A DNA stretch of 64,000 nt from Trematomus loennbergii (lineage: Eukaryota > Chordata > Actinopteri > Perciformes > Nototheniidae). Positions 52,994 through 64,000 of this stretch are shown piece by piece (the first letter of the stretch is position 1; every line of letters starts with the position of its first letter). The notes beneath the pieces were generated by a model. The model ran no database searches. It saw only the letters and a list, made by a program, of their open reading frames with translations, and had not been told where the DNA came from. The position numbers and the translations under genes were made by a program. Location: assembly GCA_012861695.1 (NCBI GenBank), contig JAAOOA010000016.1, positions 23,753,494 through 23,817,493 of the forward strand, read 5' to 3'.

Positions 52994-53726
52994 GTGACAC
53001 AATGTGCTATTTTAAAGAAGCTGGGTAGAGAAGATTTTCATCGGTGGTTAAGGTCATGGTGTGACAACTGAAAAATGTTAAATGTCAAATCTATTTTTGT
53101 TACGGTTTGTTGTTGTTTTACACAAGTTTACGTGTTATATAAGCTTTTCGTGACGTAAAAGTCAAGTGAGGAGAGTTTTCATCAAAACCTATTAAACAAA
53201 CAATGTTAAGTTAAATATATGAATAAAACAAACTATTCCCCTAAATATTTCCCCCCATATAAACTCATAAATCCTCTGTTACATACTTTTTAATTTAAAT
53301 TAGTGCAGTGCTGATATTCTACCCTTATGGTTTTATCAGGAAAATAAAGTGGTTTTTTTCGTCAGATTTTCACTGCCCAGTTGCCAAAACAAATGTAAAG
53401 TCTGATCTTTTCTTAAAATGGAGAAGCACCGACAGACGGACGGACACACACCCGCACACACACACACACACTTGATGATGAGTCTCAGAACATTGTCTTT
53501 CATTTTCAGAAACACCAGACGTTTGGCGGACATGTTGAATTTGCTAAACTGCAAGTCATACTCACACCGACGGTGACGTTATCAGGAAGTGTCGCAATGT
53601 TTTCTTTTTAATAGGAATACCGCTGTACATTCATTTACTCATCATTGCTTATGACTAATGTTAAGGATTTTTTCTCATTTGAACATCACACACAAACACT
53701 GTAGATGTGTGTGTTAGAAGATAATG
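52991..53726. other. no recognisable feature
   Basis: AT-rich DNA with a 22-bp AC run near 53450-53471. Confidence 0.5.
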
Positions 53727-53928
53727 GGAGGTGTGTGGTGCAGTGGGTTGTGCGTTGGTGTTCGGATCAGGGAACAGGTTCAAACCCCACTGCAGTCAGC
53801 ATGTCGTTGTGTCCCTGAGACACTTCACCCCAAATTGCTCCTGTGGGGATTGTCCACGGTATTGAGTATGTAAGTCGCTTTGGATAAAGCGTCTAACAAG
53901 TAACATGTAATGTAATGTAATGTAATAA
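53727..53928 (+). mobile_element. tRNA-derived SINE, copy 2
   Basis: Same family as 7684-7871: A-box-like GTGGTGCAGTGGG near 53734, B-box GGTTCAAACCCC at 53777-53788, and tail GCTTTGGATAAAGCGTCTAA ending in four TGTAA repeats. Differences from copy 1 are small indels and substitutions. Confidence 0.87.
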
Positions 53929-54439
53929 TGTGAACACATATTAAATACTTGCTTTATTGTCTGTTTGTGTTTGTGAAGGTTCCATATAACCCTATTACTA
54001 TTTTTGTTAAAGTTTAATGTCTTTGAGATATAATGTGTTTGGCATCAGACCAAATGAGCACAAAATACATAAACTTGTTGTTTCTCGGGAGAAAATTATC
54101 TCTCACTACGGACTTTTTAGTTTCGCCTTAAGGGGTACCAACATTGCTGTTAAAGTGCCCTCGTTATTTAGGATTTAGCCAGTTTGTAAGAAAATCTGGA
54201 CTTAAATACTGCCCATAAAAGACGAAGAGATTCCCTGTGGGAAAATGAAATGGAAAAATGAACAGACAACAGATGTATACATGAATAAGCAGTAAAACAG
54301 CATAAAGTTGATCAAAGCAGTAACATGGGACAGAAAGATGAGACGCTGACAATATCAAGTTAACTTACAGTATATTTTATATTGGAAAGATTGATTCATT
54401 ATCTTGTATTGATTTACAGTCACGTTGTATTAGCTAGAG
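53929..54439. other. no recognisable feature
   Basis: AT-rich DNA without supported features. Confidence 0.5.
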
Positions 54440-55023
54440 CAGGGTTGTCAAACTCAAATACACAGTGGGCCAACATTTAAACATCGGTGCTAGTGGTGGG
54501 CCGGACTGGTGCAATGTTTATTGCGGAACTTATTGAAATAAACTTATTGCACATATTAAACCTAGAACTTACAAAGCTTAAATGATTGCCTATAAAAACA
54601 ACATTAAACATTAAATAATCAGTTGCATTCATTTCTTATGGCTCTATCTGCAGCTTTTCCGGAGTCATTTCTCATGATTACATTTTTCCACAGGCCAACA
54701 ACAGCTTCAAAAACAATTTCCCTCAAAGAAAAAACCAAACATGCCCTGTTGTCTCAAGAAAAAAGTGCAGAAGGAAACATCCATGTAAACTCAGTTTGCT
54801 GCTCTGTGATGCTAGTTCAAGCCAGATACTTGGCATCTCATCTTGGGTGCAAGGTCATCAATGTTTGGGGTCAGGCTCTGAGCTGAGGAAACCCTCAGGA
54901 TGGAGTGTGCGTGCAATATACCGGCGGGCCAGATCGAATAGTAATTACAAATTATCCTGCGGGCCGAAATTAAATCCACCAAGGGCCTGATTTGGCCCCC
55001 GGGCCTTGAGTTTGACACATGTG
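54440..55023. mobile_element. non-autonomous hAT element
   Basis: Left end CAGGGTTGTCAAACTCAAAT at 54440; right end GGGCCTTGAGTTTGACACATGTG at 55023, with GGGCC motifs inside each end. The TIRs match imperfectly. Flanking 8-mers AGCTAGAG (54432-54439) and AGTTACAG (55024-55031) agree at 6 of 8 positions, suggesting a decayed target duplication. The 87-codon internal frame (54623-54886) shows no hAT dimerisation signature I can recognise. Confidence 0.8.
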
Positions 55024-56239
55024 AGTTACAGTGACAATTATAAATACTGTTGCTTTACCTTATCATTATGAAGTAAATATTGATTAATGACTTAATCCCA
55101 GTTTAGATATAAAGCCTTACTTCTTTACTAATCTACTGCTAGGGTTGTCTTTCTATTCCTTTATAATTTTTCTATTTCCAAGATACAAGATTCATAATAA
55201 AAGTTTTCTTTCAAATCTGACCTCTAAAAACAAATGTATACTTAATCTACACAACATCATCAAAAACAGCACTTCTTGAACCACAGGTTACCTGTTAAGG
55301 GTACCTGCATGGCACAAAATGGAACTTGGTTATGTTTTTATTTTTAACAACCAAGTGATTGACCTTTTAGATGTCACTAGAACTGCCAAATAAATCCACA
55401 AATTGTGTTTATCATATTTTCCCATTGCCAACATACAGTGAGTCTGTAGCCTCCCTCACTCTGTGTTGACACTTCCATTAAATCTCTGCTGGGTTTATAT
55501 ATCTGTCCAAGAATAGCTCAGCCAATCACAAGAGACACCAATCACAGGTGTCAAATGTCACTTTAAATCAAACAGATGAATCACTGTGGCAAAACAGAGC
55601 CAGAATTCTGCTTAATCTGATTGGTGGAGAGAGTTCTAAACCACCCAGCAACAGTTCCTGGTGGAAACGCTAACCAATGAGAGTGAGAGGGAGGGGGTGG
55701 ACACTATTTTTGACTTTGGCTAATATTACCTCATATGCAGGCGTTGGTTGTCAGTTATAAAGCATGTTGGTACATATACAGGTGACAAAGATACACACAA
55801 AAAGGAGTTACTTTAAAACTATTGGTTTAAAAGCTTTTTTGTTGAACCTTTTAGAAAATATAGCTTTCTGCTAATCCAGATTGATTCGATGACTGGCTCT
55901 TTCACCTCAATCACACTTGGCATGATCAATCTAGCATCCGGGTTAAATCCAAAGAAAAGATTAACTTAAAGTGTAAACATGTAGATGGGGATCTTTCACC
56001 AGAAATGCTAAGTCTAACACCGCCATATTTCTGCAGTCTCAGGACAAACAAACCGAACTGTGTAAATCGTACTTAAAGTACAAACAATAACCAAGACAAA
56101 GGTTTCATCTTCTTACCGTACAGTTCAATCCAAATCCATTATCAATTATGATGTATTCATTAATAAAGCAACTTGTTAGCGACACATGCAGATGAAACCT
56201 TCAGTTGAAATGATTGTCACTCATTTGGTCTCTCGTTGG
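55024..56239. other. no recognisable feature
   Basis: AT-rich DNA. GAGAGTGAGAGGGAGGGGGTG near 55680 may be part of a MITE but no ends are visible. Confidence 0.45.
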
Positions 56240-56345
56240 TATCTTTTAATTTTTATTGTACAATGCCATGTCTTTTTATGCTGCTGCAACACAAAAATGT
56301 CCCGAATTGGGATCAATAAAGTACTATCTTATCTTATCTTATAGA
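56240..56345 (+). mobile_element. LINE 3' end with (CTTAT)n tail
   Basis: 'tttttatgctgctgcaacac' is followed by CCGAATTGGGATCAATAAAG and a TATCTTATCTTATCTTAT tail, typical of a fish non-LTR 3' end. Confidence 0.7.
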
Positions 56346-56466
56346 GAATTGGGCAACAAAGCATTATCAAATCACCGCAGTGCTTCACTTTTGGGTCAAG
56401 CACCGACTCAATCTTCAACGGCTCTGAACTTTCTTTTTCCTACTTTCCTTGCCCAGATTATACCCA

Positions 56467-57089
56467 CTTGGACCAGAGGTGGAAGTAGTGGAGGACAAAT
56501 ACTTCGTTACTGTCTTAAGTACATTTGTCTGGTATCAGTACTTTACTCCACTACTTATTTTTCTGACAACTTTTGACTTTTACTTCTTACATTTTGAACA
56601 CAAATACCTGCACTTTCTACTTCTTACATTTTGAACACAAATACCTGCACTACTTCTTACATTTTCCAAACAGGCTGGTTCCTTTAGTTTGAATGTGTGT
56701 TTGGTGGCGTGATCATTATTATTTAGAGTCATTGCGTGCCTATTGATTTTAACACGATCCGTGTATCCATCATTTCCTGCTCTTCTCTAAAGAAGAGGGA
56801 CCAATGAAAACGTTGTCATGTTGCCGTTGTTCAGCATGGAAACATTCATTAGCTAACAATGACATTATTGTTCTATTAATATAAAGGGAGGTCAGGTACT
56901 CTTTAAAACAGCTGCTAGTTATGGGTACTTTTTACTTAAGTACATTTCAAAGCACATACTTCTTTACTTTTACTTGAGTAAAGAAGTTTAGTCAGTACTT
57001 CTACTTTATCAGAGTATTTTTAAACACGAGTATCATGTACTTCTACTTGAGTAAATGATGTGTGTACTTTTGCCATCTGTGCTTGGACC
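56467..57089. mobile_element. non-autonomous hAT with perfect 8-bp TSD
   Basis: A 607-bp element (56475-57081) between direct copies of CTTGGACC (56467-56474 and 57082-57089). Ends are (C)AGAGGTGGAAGTAGTG and TACTTTTGCCATCTGTG, inverted with two mismatches in nine. The sub-terminal regions are full of AAGTA/TACTT motifs. A 33-bp unit (tacttcttacattttgaac...) is tandemly duplicated at 56581-56650. No coding capacity. Confidence 0.9.
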
Positions 57090-57943
57090 ATAATGTACAG
57101 TTGACCAATGACCAACTTATCCCCCACCCAAACTTCTTCAACTCCAGGCTGCTGCTTTCAATTTGAGTCATAGACTAACCCTCAACACACACAACAGCTG
57201 GTGAATAAAAGCCAGCTTGTTCATTATGCTGCCCAAATTCCCTCTCAACACAAACAGTAAGATGGTGCATCTTGTTCTGATTAGTTGTTAGCTAAAAAAA
57301 AAGTAATATCCGGCCTTTCTCCCCCTCTGTTTGATGGTAAAAATGAAAGTATTGTGGGAATCTCAATAAGTATAAGAAAAGGGAAAATACAATTGTATAC
57401 TTTCTCTCTTTCTTACAAATAGAGAAATCCTCAGAGACATCCTGCTGTTCAGAGATCAACCAAAATCAGGTTTGGACACTTTAACGGAGCCCTATTATAC
57501 TCAAGCAAGGTTCACTTTTTATTATGTTGTATTTTGCTTATATATTATTATTATCTTAAGTATTCACAGCCAAGGCTAGGGAAAGATTGAGGTGTGGGTT
57601 AAGTATTGAAAAAGTCCAAATCAATTTAAGCATGAGACATGAAGTATTTATTAACGTTATCATATAAAATAAGATTGCCCTTTTTGTCTGCTACAGCACA
57701 CATATCCCTCCTTGTAAATGTAAACCTAACCATAATCCTAACATACAAAATAATGTGTTTGTAGTTTGGCTCTCAAATGCGTTAACGCTTGGGATTCATC
57801 TGGAAATCTTAAGGCGTTAAAAAATGATCAACACAAATTAGTCACATTACCAAGTTGGACCCGAACATCCTCCCAGATTCCACCTCAGATGTTTACTTTT
57901 TTTGTAAATGGTGTAACTTTTTTTATTATAATTTGTTTTGTCT
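57090..57943. other. no recognisable feature
   Basis: AT-rich DNA without supported features. Confidence 0.5.
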
Positions 57944-58634
57944 TTAAAGTGGACCTATCATGCTATATTGGAAAAATATATTGTAGGGCCATACCTATAC
58001 AAAACATGTCTGTGAAGTGTTTTGCTTAAAATACCAAACAGATCACCCATTGTAGCCATGCCTCATACTGCTCAAACCCCTCTTTGAAGCCCTGCTAGAG
58101 AAACGCGGATTTTGGGTCCTTAGCTAAAAAAAAAAAAAAAAGAGGAGGCAGAGCTAATGCCTGATCAGAATTCTACCGGAGATAAAGTTACATTCTGCTG
58201 TGAAAAAACGCCATCCTGTTCTAAACCACATCAAGGATTATTTCTGAAACAGTATGGAGCTCAAATGCTTTTTCTCTTGCAGGTTTACCACAAGGTGAGT
58301 TCCTTTTTTTATTTCCTGCTTTTTAAACACATGTGCTCTCCATTACAGGTTAGCTCTGAGTGTTAGCGAGGCTTGCTAATGTAAACAAAGACGAGATTAC
58401 GTCCAAAACACGTCAGGCATTGTTTCTGATAGCAACTTTCTGTCGATTTGACGTCAGATCGGCAGCAAATCTGTATCCGCTCGTTGTACACCCGTTTTTA
58501 AAAGATTTGGGTACGGAGGAAAAGAGAGAGGGTTTTATTTTCTGACGCTGCGTGAGTTCCCTGACACACCGGGGACACATATTTATGTATAAAAGACATC
58601 ACAAAGTGCATTTTGCATGATAGGTACCCTTTAA
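57944..58634. mobile_element. TTAA MITE (family 2), full length
   Basis: A 683-bp element (57948-58630) between TTAA at 57944-57947 and 58631-58634. Ends are AGTGGACCTATCATGC and GCATGATAGGTACCCT. It holds a 16-bp A run near 58126. The frames inside (58157-58366 and 58360-58545) are chance frames. Related pieces lie at 44328, 51534 and 60102. Confidence 0.85.
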
Positions 58635-59576
58635 TACTTTTTTATGCATGCTTAGGTAACATTAAGCTGTCTTTGGCTCTTTTCTGCTGTAACAATGTAA
58701 ATGTTCCCTCTGTGGGACTAATAAAGGTATTCTGATTATGATTCTGATTACTATTAATTGCATGGCATTGAAAAGGCAAAGAAAGAGGAAGGTTTTTTCC
58801 AGTTCCATGTATTGGAGACCTTTAGACATTAGTAAGCAGCCACAACTTCCTCTGTGTAATCGGCACAACTCAACACAACCATGACATCTTTTCCCCCTCA
58901 TGTTTGTGGGAGTGGTGGAGAGGCATTCTGCTGAACAGGAGAGGGAGATTTCAGACCAGCTGTACTTTCAGTATAAACTCTACAGTCTGTGAATATGAAT
59001 ACTACCGCACAAGCATATGCCCTGTGTGTAGCACACATTATACAAGTATGCTTTAGCTAAGTGTTGGAAAACTGTCAGACTTCATGCCAATAATTATGAC
59101 ATTATGTTTTAATAAAGTAAAAACGAGATTTCTCTAACCAGTTTGTCATGCATTTCTTCATTACAATACCACAATCTAGTAAATACTGTATTTTAAATGT
59201 GTGATTATTCAGGATTAATCACACATTATTATTGTGATTTACGTGATAACAATTAACACTAGTTAGTAGTGATCTTAGGGTAGATCGTTTTTTGTTGCTT
59301 AGGACAAAACCAGTTTCCCGTGTTATGACTAAGCTAAGCTAACAGGCTGCTAGCTGTAGCCTTACTCACAGATGTGAAAGTGTTATGAAACACTACTTCA
59401 GAAAGTGAATAGTTATATGCTTTTTATATGCAAATGTCTTGGATATGTAATTTCTCTTTAATTTGAGTAAAGGTAAGAAATGGGTAATAATAACCTTTAC
59501 ATTAACAATATGGTTTAGCAGGAAAAGGGCCAACCATAGAGTACAGAAAATAAAATTCCCCAAAAGTCAGGACACA

Positions 59577-59665
<89 letters not shown>

Positions 59666-59667
59666 CA

Positions 59668-59733
<66 letters not shown>

Positions 59734-59738
59734 ACACA

Positions 59739-59790
<52 letters not shown>

Positions 59791-59791
59791 A

Positions 59792-59836
<45 letters not shown>
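58579..59836. repeat. recent tandem duplication, copy 1
   Basis: Begins inside the family-2 MITE (atatttatgtataaaag) and continues through a LINE-like tail (GTGGGACTAATAAAGG, 58714), then about 850 bp of unique-looking DNA and an AC array (59571-59836). About 15 small differences over roughly 1 kb separate it from 60102-61087, so the copies are about 98-99% alike. Confidence 0.93.
59571..59836. repeat. interrupted (AC)n array
   Basis: About 266 bp of AC with CACCAC, CAAAC, CGC and CAGAC interruptions. In the second duplication copy the corresponding array (61087-61214) is pure AC and half as long. Confidence 0.97.
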
Positions 59837-59841
<5 letters not shown>

Positions 59842-60101
59842 ATTGTATGAGAGAGGTTCCAGGTTGAATTGAGGCGAATATTTGTAATGTTCAGGTTGTT
59901 GTGTTTAATATTCATGAGAATATTTGTCATTGTTCAAATGATAATAAACAAACATATAAAGCATATTTGTCCACTCATATGTTGATAAGAGTATTAAAAA
60001 CTTGAAAAATATCCCTCTTAGGTACATTTAGAACAGATAAAAAATGTGCGATTAATTTGCGATTAATCGCGATTAAATATTTTAATCGACTGACAGCCCT
60101 A
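59837..60101. mobile_element. DNA-element fragment ending CAGCCCTAA
   Basis: Contains 'attcatgagaatatttgtcattgtt', then TGCGATTAATTTGCGATTAA, and finishes GACTGACAGCCCTAA, abutting duplication copy 2. As I recall, this is the end of a common teleost repeat whose other end begins TTAGGGCTGTCA. The left end is lost in the AC array. Confidence 0.6.
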
Positions 60102-61216
<1,115 letters not shown>

Positions 61217-61296
61217 AATTGAGTTTATAAAGAAAAGTAGATGGAGAGAGGGAGGGAGAGAAAATGAGAGGCTCGGCCCGGCTGAGTCATCAGTCA

Positions 61297-61312
61297 CACA
61301 CACACACACACA

Positions 61313-61389
<77 letters not shown>
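61297..61389. repeat. (AC)n microsatellite
   Basis: About 93 bp of AC with one CACCAC interruption. It lies 80 bp after the previous array, separated by a GAGAGGGAGGG-type purine island. Confidence 0.98.
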
Positions 61390-61391
<2 letters not shown>

Positions 61392-64000
61392 GTTATAAGA
61401 ATGAGTGGAAACTTCTGGGAAATTCAGAGGCAGGATGTGAAAAAGGAAGAATCTCACCGATGGGTGCCCAGCTATACACAAAGTATAATCATGTGTTTAT
61501 TTAAATGAGTCTCTCGGCTTATATATCTGTCAGGTACTTTCAAATAGGACCGGAATTTACCAATGTGCACAAAGCATGAAACAGAACTCAACACATAACA
61601 TTATCCAACTCAACCGCCCAACCAAAGGGTGCCTTATCAGAAATGATGATAATATTCACAGGTTCATATTCACTCTTACGTTTAAGGCTTCATCCTAGTG
61701 AATGTTATACGTTTTCTCTCCACAGTTGTCCATAGACAAATTCAATTCATTTGTCTACAAAACTGTTAAAATAATGATAAAAGACTAACTTGAATGCTTG
61801 TGCTGCAGATTTGTTAGCAATCATGTGATCCCTGATTCATCCCTGACAAATCAGACTTAAGGTATTCAAAGTGCTGCATTCAGAGAAATCTTGAGTCAGC
61901 TATTCGAAAAGAAATTGTGTCACAGGAATTCCTTCGCGTGTTCAGAATGAGGCATCACCAACATATGCAATATGGGTAGAAACAATGTGGGAAACATGTA
62001 GGGATCTCCTAGAAAACTAAAGGTGGTTCATATTTGTTTTAGGTGCACGATTAAAGATTGATTTACCCTTGAATGATTCATAAAATGGCTTTTGGATTAT
62101 ATACACTGCAGAGAAGTCATTGTGTGAATGTCAAGCGGTTTATTCCTGCAGGTTGATGGGAATCTGCCAGGTACTTTCAGGGAGGACAGGGAATTACCTT
62201 GTTGCACCAACAGGATAATAGAACATTTAATGACACTCAAAATAAATTGTAAGAAATGAGAGATGTCATACAGTATTAAAAACCTGAGTTTATACGACAC
62301 TATACTGATTGATTGATTGATTGATTGATGTGTGTGCAATGTGATACAGGGATGTAGACATGAAAAGGAGAACATGATACCACATGTTTGTTGGCAAAAT
62401 GATCTGCCAATGCAAATTACTTAAATATTATATTAGTAAATGAAGCACCTTGAGCTGAAATCACTTTAAATGTGTGTTTTTAAGCAGTTGTGGAAGACGT
62501 ATTCTGAACATTTATGTAATTAAAGTGAGGCAATAATACTGTGTAAGAAAAAGTTTGACATACAAAACTTTACCCATGTACACTTAATCCAGAAAATGGC
62601 CCCTACAGGTGTTATTTTACTTAGAAACCAACTAAACCACCTCCCCATTCACGAGAAAGTTACGTATTTCCTTTTGCCTCTGATCTGAAGAACAGAGAAA
62701 ACGAGTCTTAGAAAAGAGGCGGGACTTCCTGTATGATGTGATTATGGGTGTGACAGATCCATAAGGAAAGTACCTGAAGATTTCAGATGGGCCAAGAGTC
62801 AAGAAAGAGCTGAGTGTGTGCATGTGTGTGTGTTTGTGTGTGTGGTGGGGGGAAGTTCTGTTTTCTGCAGTGATTTTTGGTGTACATTTGTTTTCATAAA
62901 TTATAAAATATAGTGAGTAACAAGTTATATTTGGTATATTTGTTCCAGTTTGTCTAGGAGGAAATGTGTCCCAGTCCCCTCATTTAATACAAATAATAAT
63001 CTACTGCTGTTGAAAAGCTTGTTGCAAACACGTCAAATCACATGGATCAGAAAACCCCTCACACTCACCTCACGCTAGCACAAGCGTGGAAGAGGAAGTT
63101 GAAGAAGCATCTTTAAGACAATTTCGTTGTCACCATGTAATGAATCCAAGGTCTTATTGAGAAATACTCACATAATAAGAAGTGGGAAGATAGATATAGA
63201 GAACAAAGAGACTCTCCCTTTGCGCAACCTTGGTCCAGTGTCACATTTTCCATGGCCATTCGGGAAGCCTTTAGAAGATGAGTAAACCTTGCTTAATAAG
63301 CTGTTCCTAAAAATACCGTGAATCCTGCATTACACATAATGCAACATAATAAGATACTTCATCAGAATCGCACTTCTTCGTGAGTACCCATTTCTTTGAA
63401 GCACAACACCCAAAGAGTGTGAGCCAGGCTGATGAAAAAGAAAAAAAGTGGAAGTCTACATATCTTTGGAAAGCTCGTCCGGAACAACATAAGACCTAAA
63501 ACTGCCAACTGTGACACTGAATATGATGAACAACATCTGTTTGGAATATCTATTAGTGAATATTTTCTGTATTCTTTTGTTCTCCTGAATTAATTTACCT
63601 CTCAGTTTTACTCTTTTTATTACAGCGCTATATAGTGCAACACAATGCAACCAAAACAAGAAAACAAAACGCAACGCTTTGCAACACACACCCTCAAAGC
63701 AACACTGTATATCTATAATAACGTAAATAAAAGCAATATCAAGAAACAAATCTTTCAACTTTTCACTTTAGTATGGTTCATCTCTCAGATTTCAGCAGGA
63801 AAATCAATTTCGGGAGCGTGAGGCTGTTTATTCGCCCGAGGAGCAGCTTTGATATCTTTGTTTTTGAACATGTGAAATCTTTTGATTCTGAAACCTGTGG
63901 TAGTTTCGTCAACAACACCCGGTTTTTACTTAAGAGGTCTTGCAGAGAAATGAAATATTTTGTCTACTTTACAGAGGCGTGATGAAACTTATGAAAGGTG
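61390..64000. other. AT-rich, no gene
   Basis: No gene supported. A small (ATTG)n tetranucleotide run lies at 62307-62330, with TG-rich sequence at 62815-62842. Frames at 62097-62375, 63456-63758 (both -) and 63773-63982 (+) have no recognisable domain. Confidence 0.45.

Noticed and set aside
57901..58545. Chance coding frames inside the family-2 MITE
   Set aside because: They lie within a TTAA-bounded non-coding element and show no transposase motif.

Overview
The window looks like non-coding DNA from a ray-finned fish, most likely a spiny-rayed (acanthomorph) teleost. Three things point that way: very long AC/GT microsatellites, tRNA-derived SINEs with teleost-type tails, and a mix of L2, L1, hAT, Harbinger-like and TTAA-flanked elements that I recognise from teleost genomes. 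No bacterial, viral or organellar gene organisation is visible. No complete protein-coding gene can be supported. Almost every long open frame is low-complexity (CACA/TGTG or GAGA) translation or a chance frame in AT-rich DNA. A few short open stretches with good splice signals (35393-35487 and 36489-36582, both +) could be exons of an unidentified gene.

Layout. 1-12 kb: AC/GT arrays, one Harbinger-like element (1603-2366), one SINE and several LINE 3' tails in AT-rich sequence. 12-18.3 kb: a short TTAA-flanked MITE, a 44-bp-arm hairpin next to a compound AC array, a long GA tract, then a cluster of nested palindromes (17304-18246) at the disrupted right end of a hAT element (from 16416). 18-35 kb: mostly unremarkable AT-rich DNA with microsatellites, LINE tails, a tandem 78-bp duplication, a SINE and minisatellites. 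35-45 kb: two exon candidates, a 5'-truncated L2 retrotransposon relic (41023-42783) carrying a 233-bp patch that also occurs at 38687-38925, and two TTAA-flanked MITEs. 45-53 kb: LINE tails, a diverged repeat pair, a 790-bp AC-based higher-order array and the C-terminal relic of an L1-type ORF2 (52274-52576). 53-64 kb: a SINE, two hAT elements (one with a perfect 8-bp target duplication), a full-length TTAA MITE, and a recent-looking tandem duplication of about 1.0-1.25 kb (58579-59836 and 60102-61214).

Nothing here works as a pathway or operon. The biology is mobile-element insertion, decay and local rearrangement. The most notable item is the 16.4-18.2 kb region: the hAT target-site 8-mer recurs in inverted form at successive palindrome junctions, as expected if repeated template switching or aborted transposition occurred at one transposon end. 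I did not find a convincing new multi-gene system. Family names rest on recalled terminal motifs and protein signatures, because no database search was possible.
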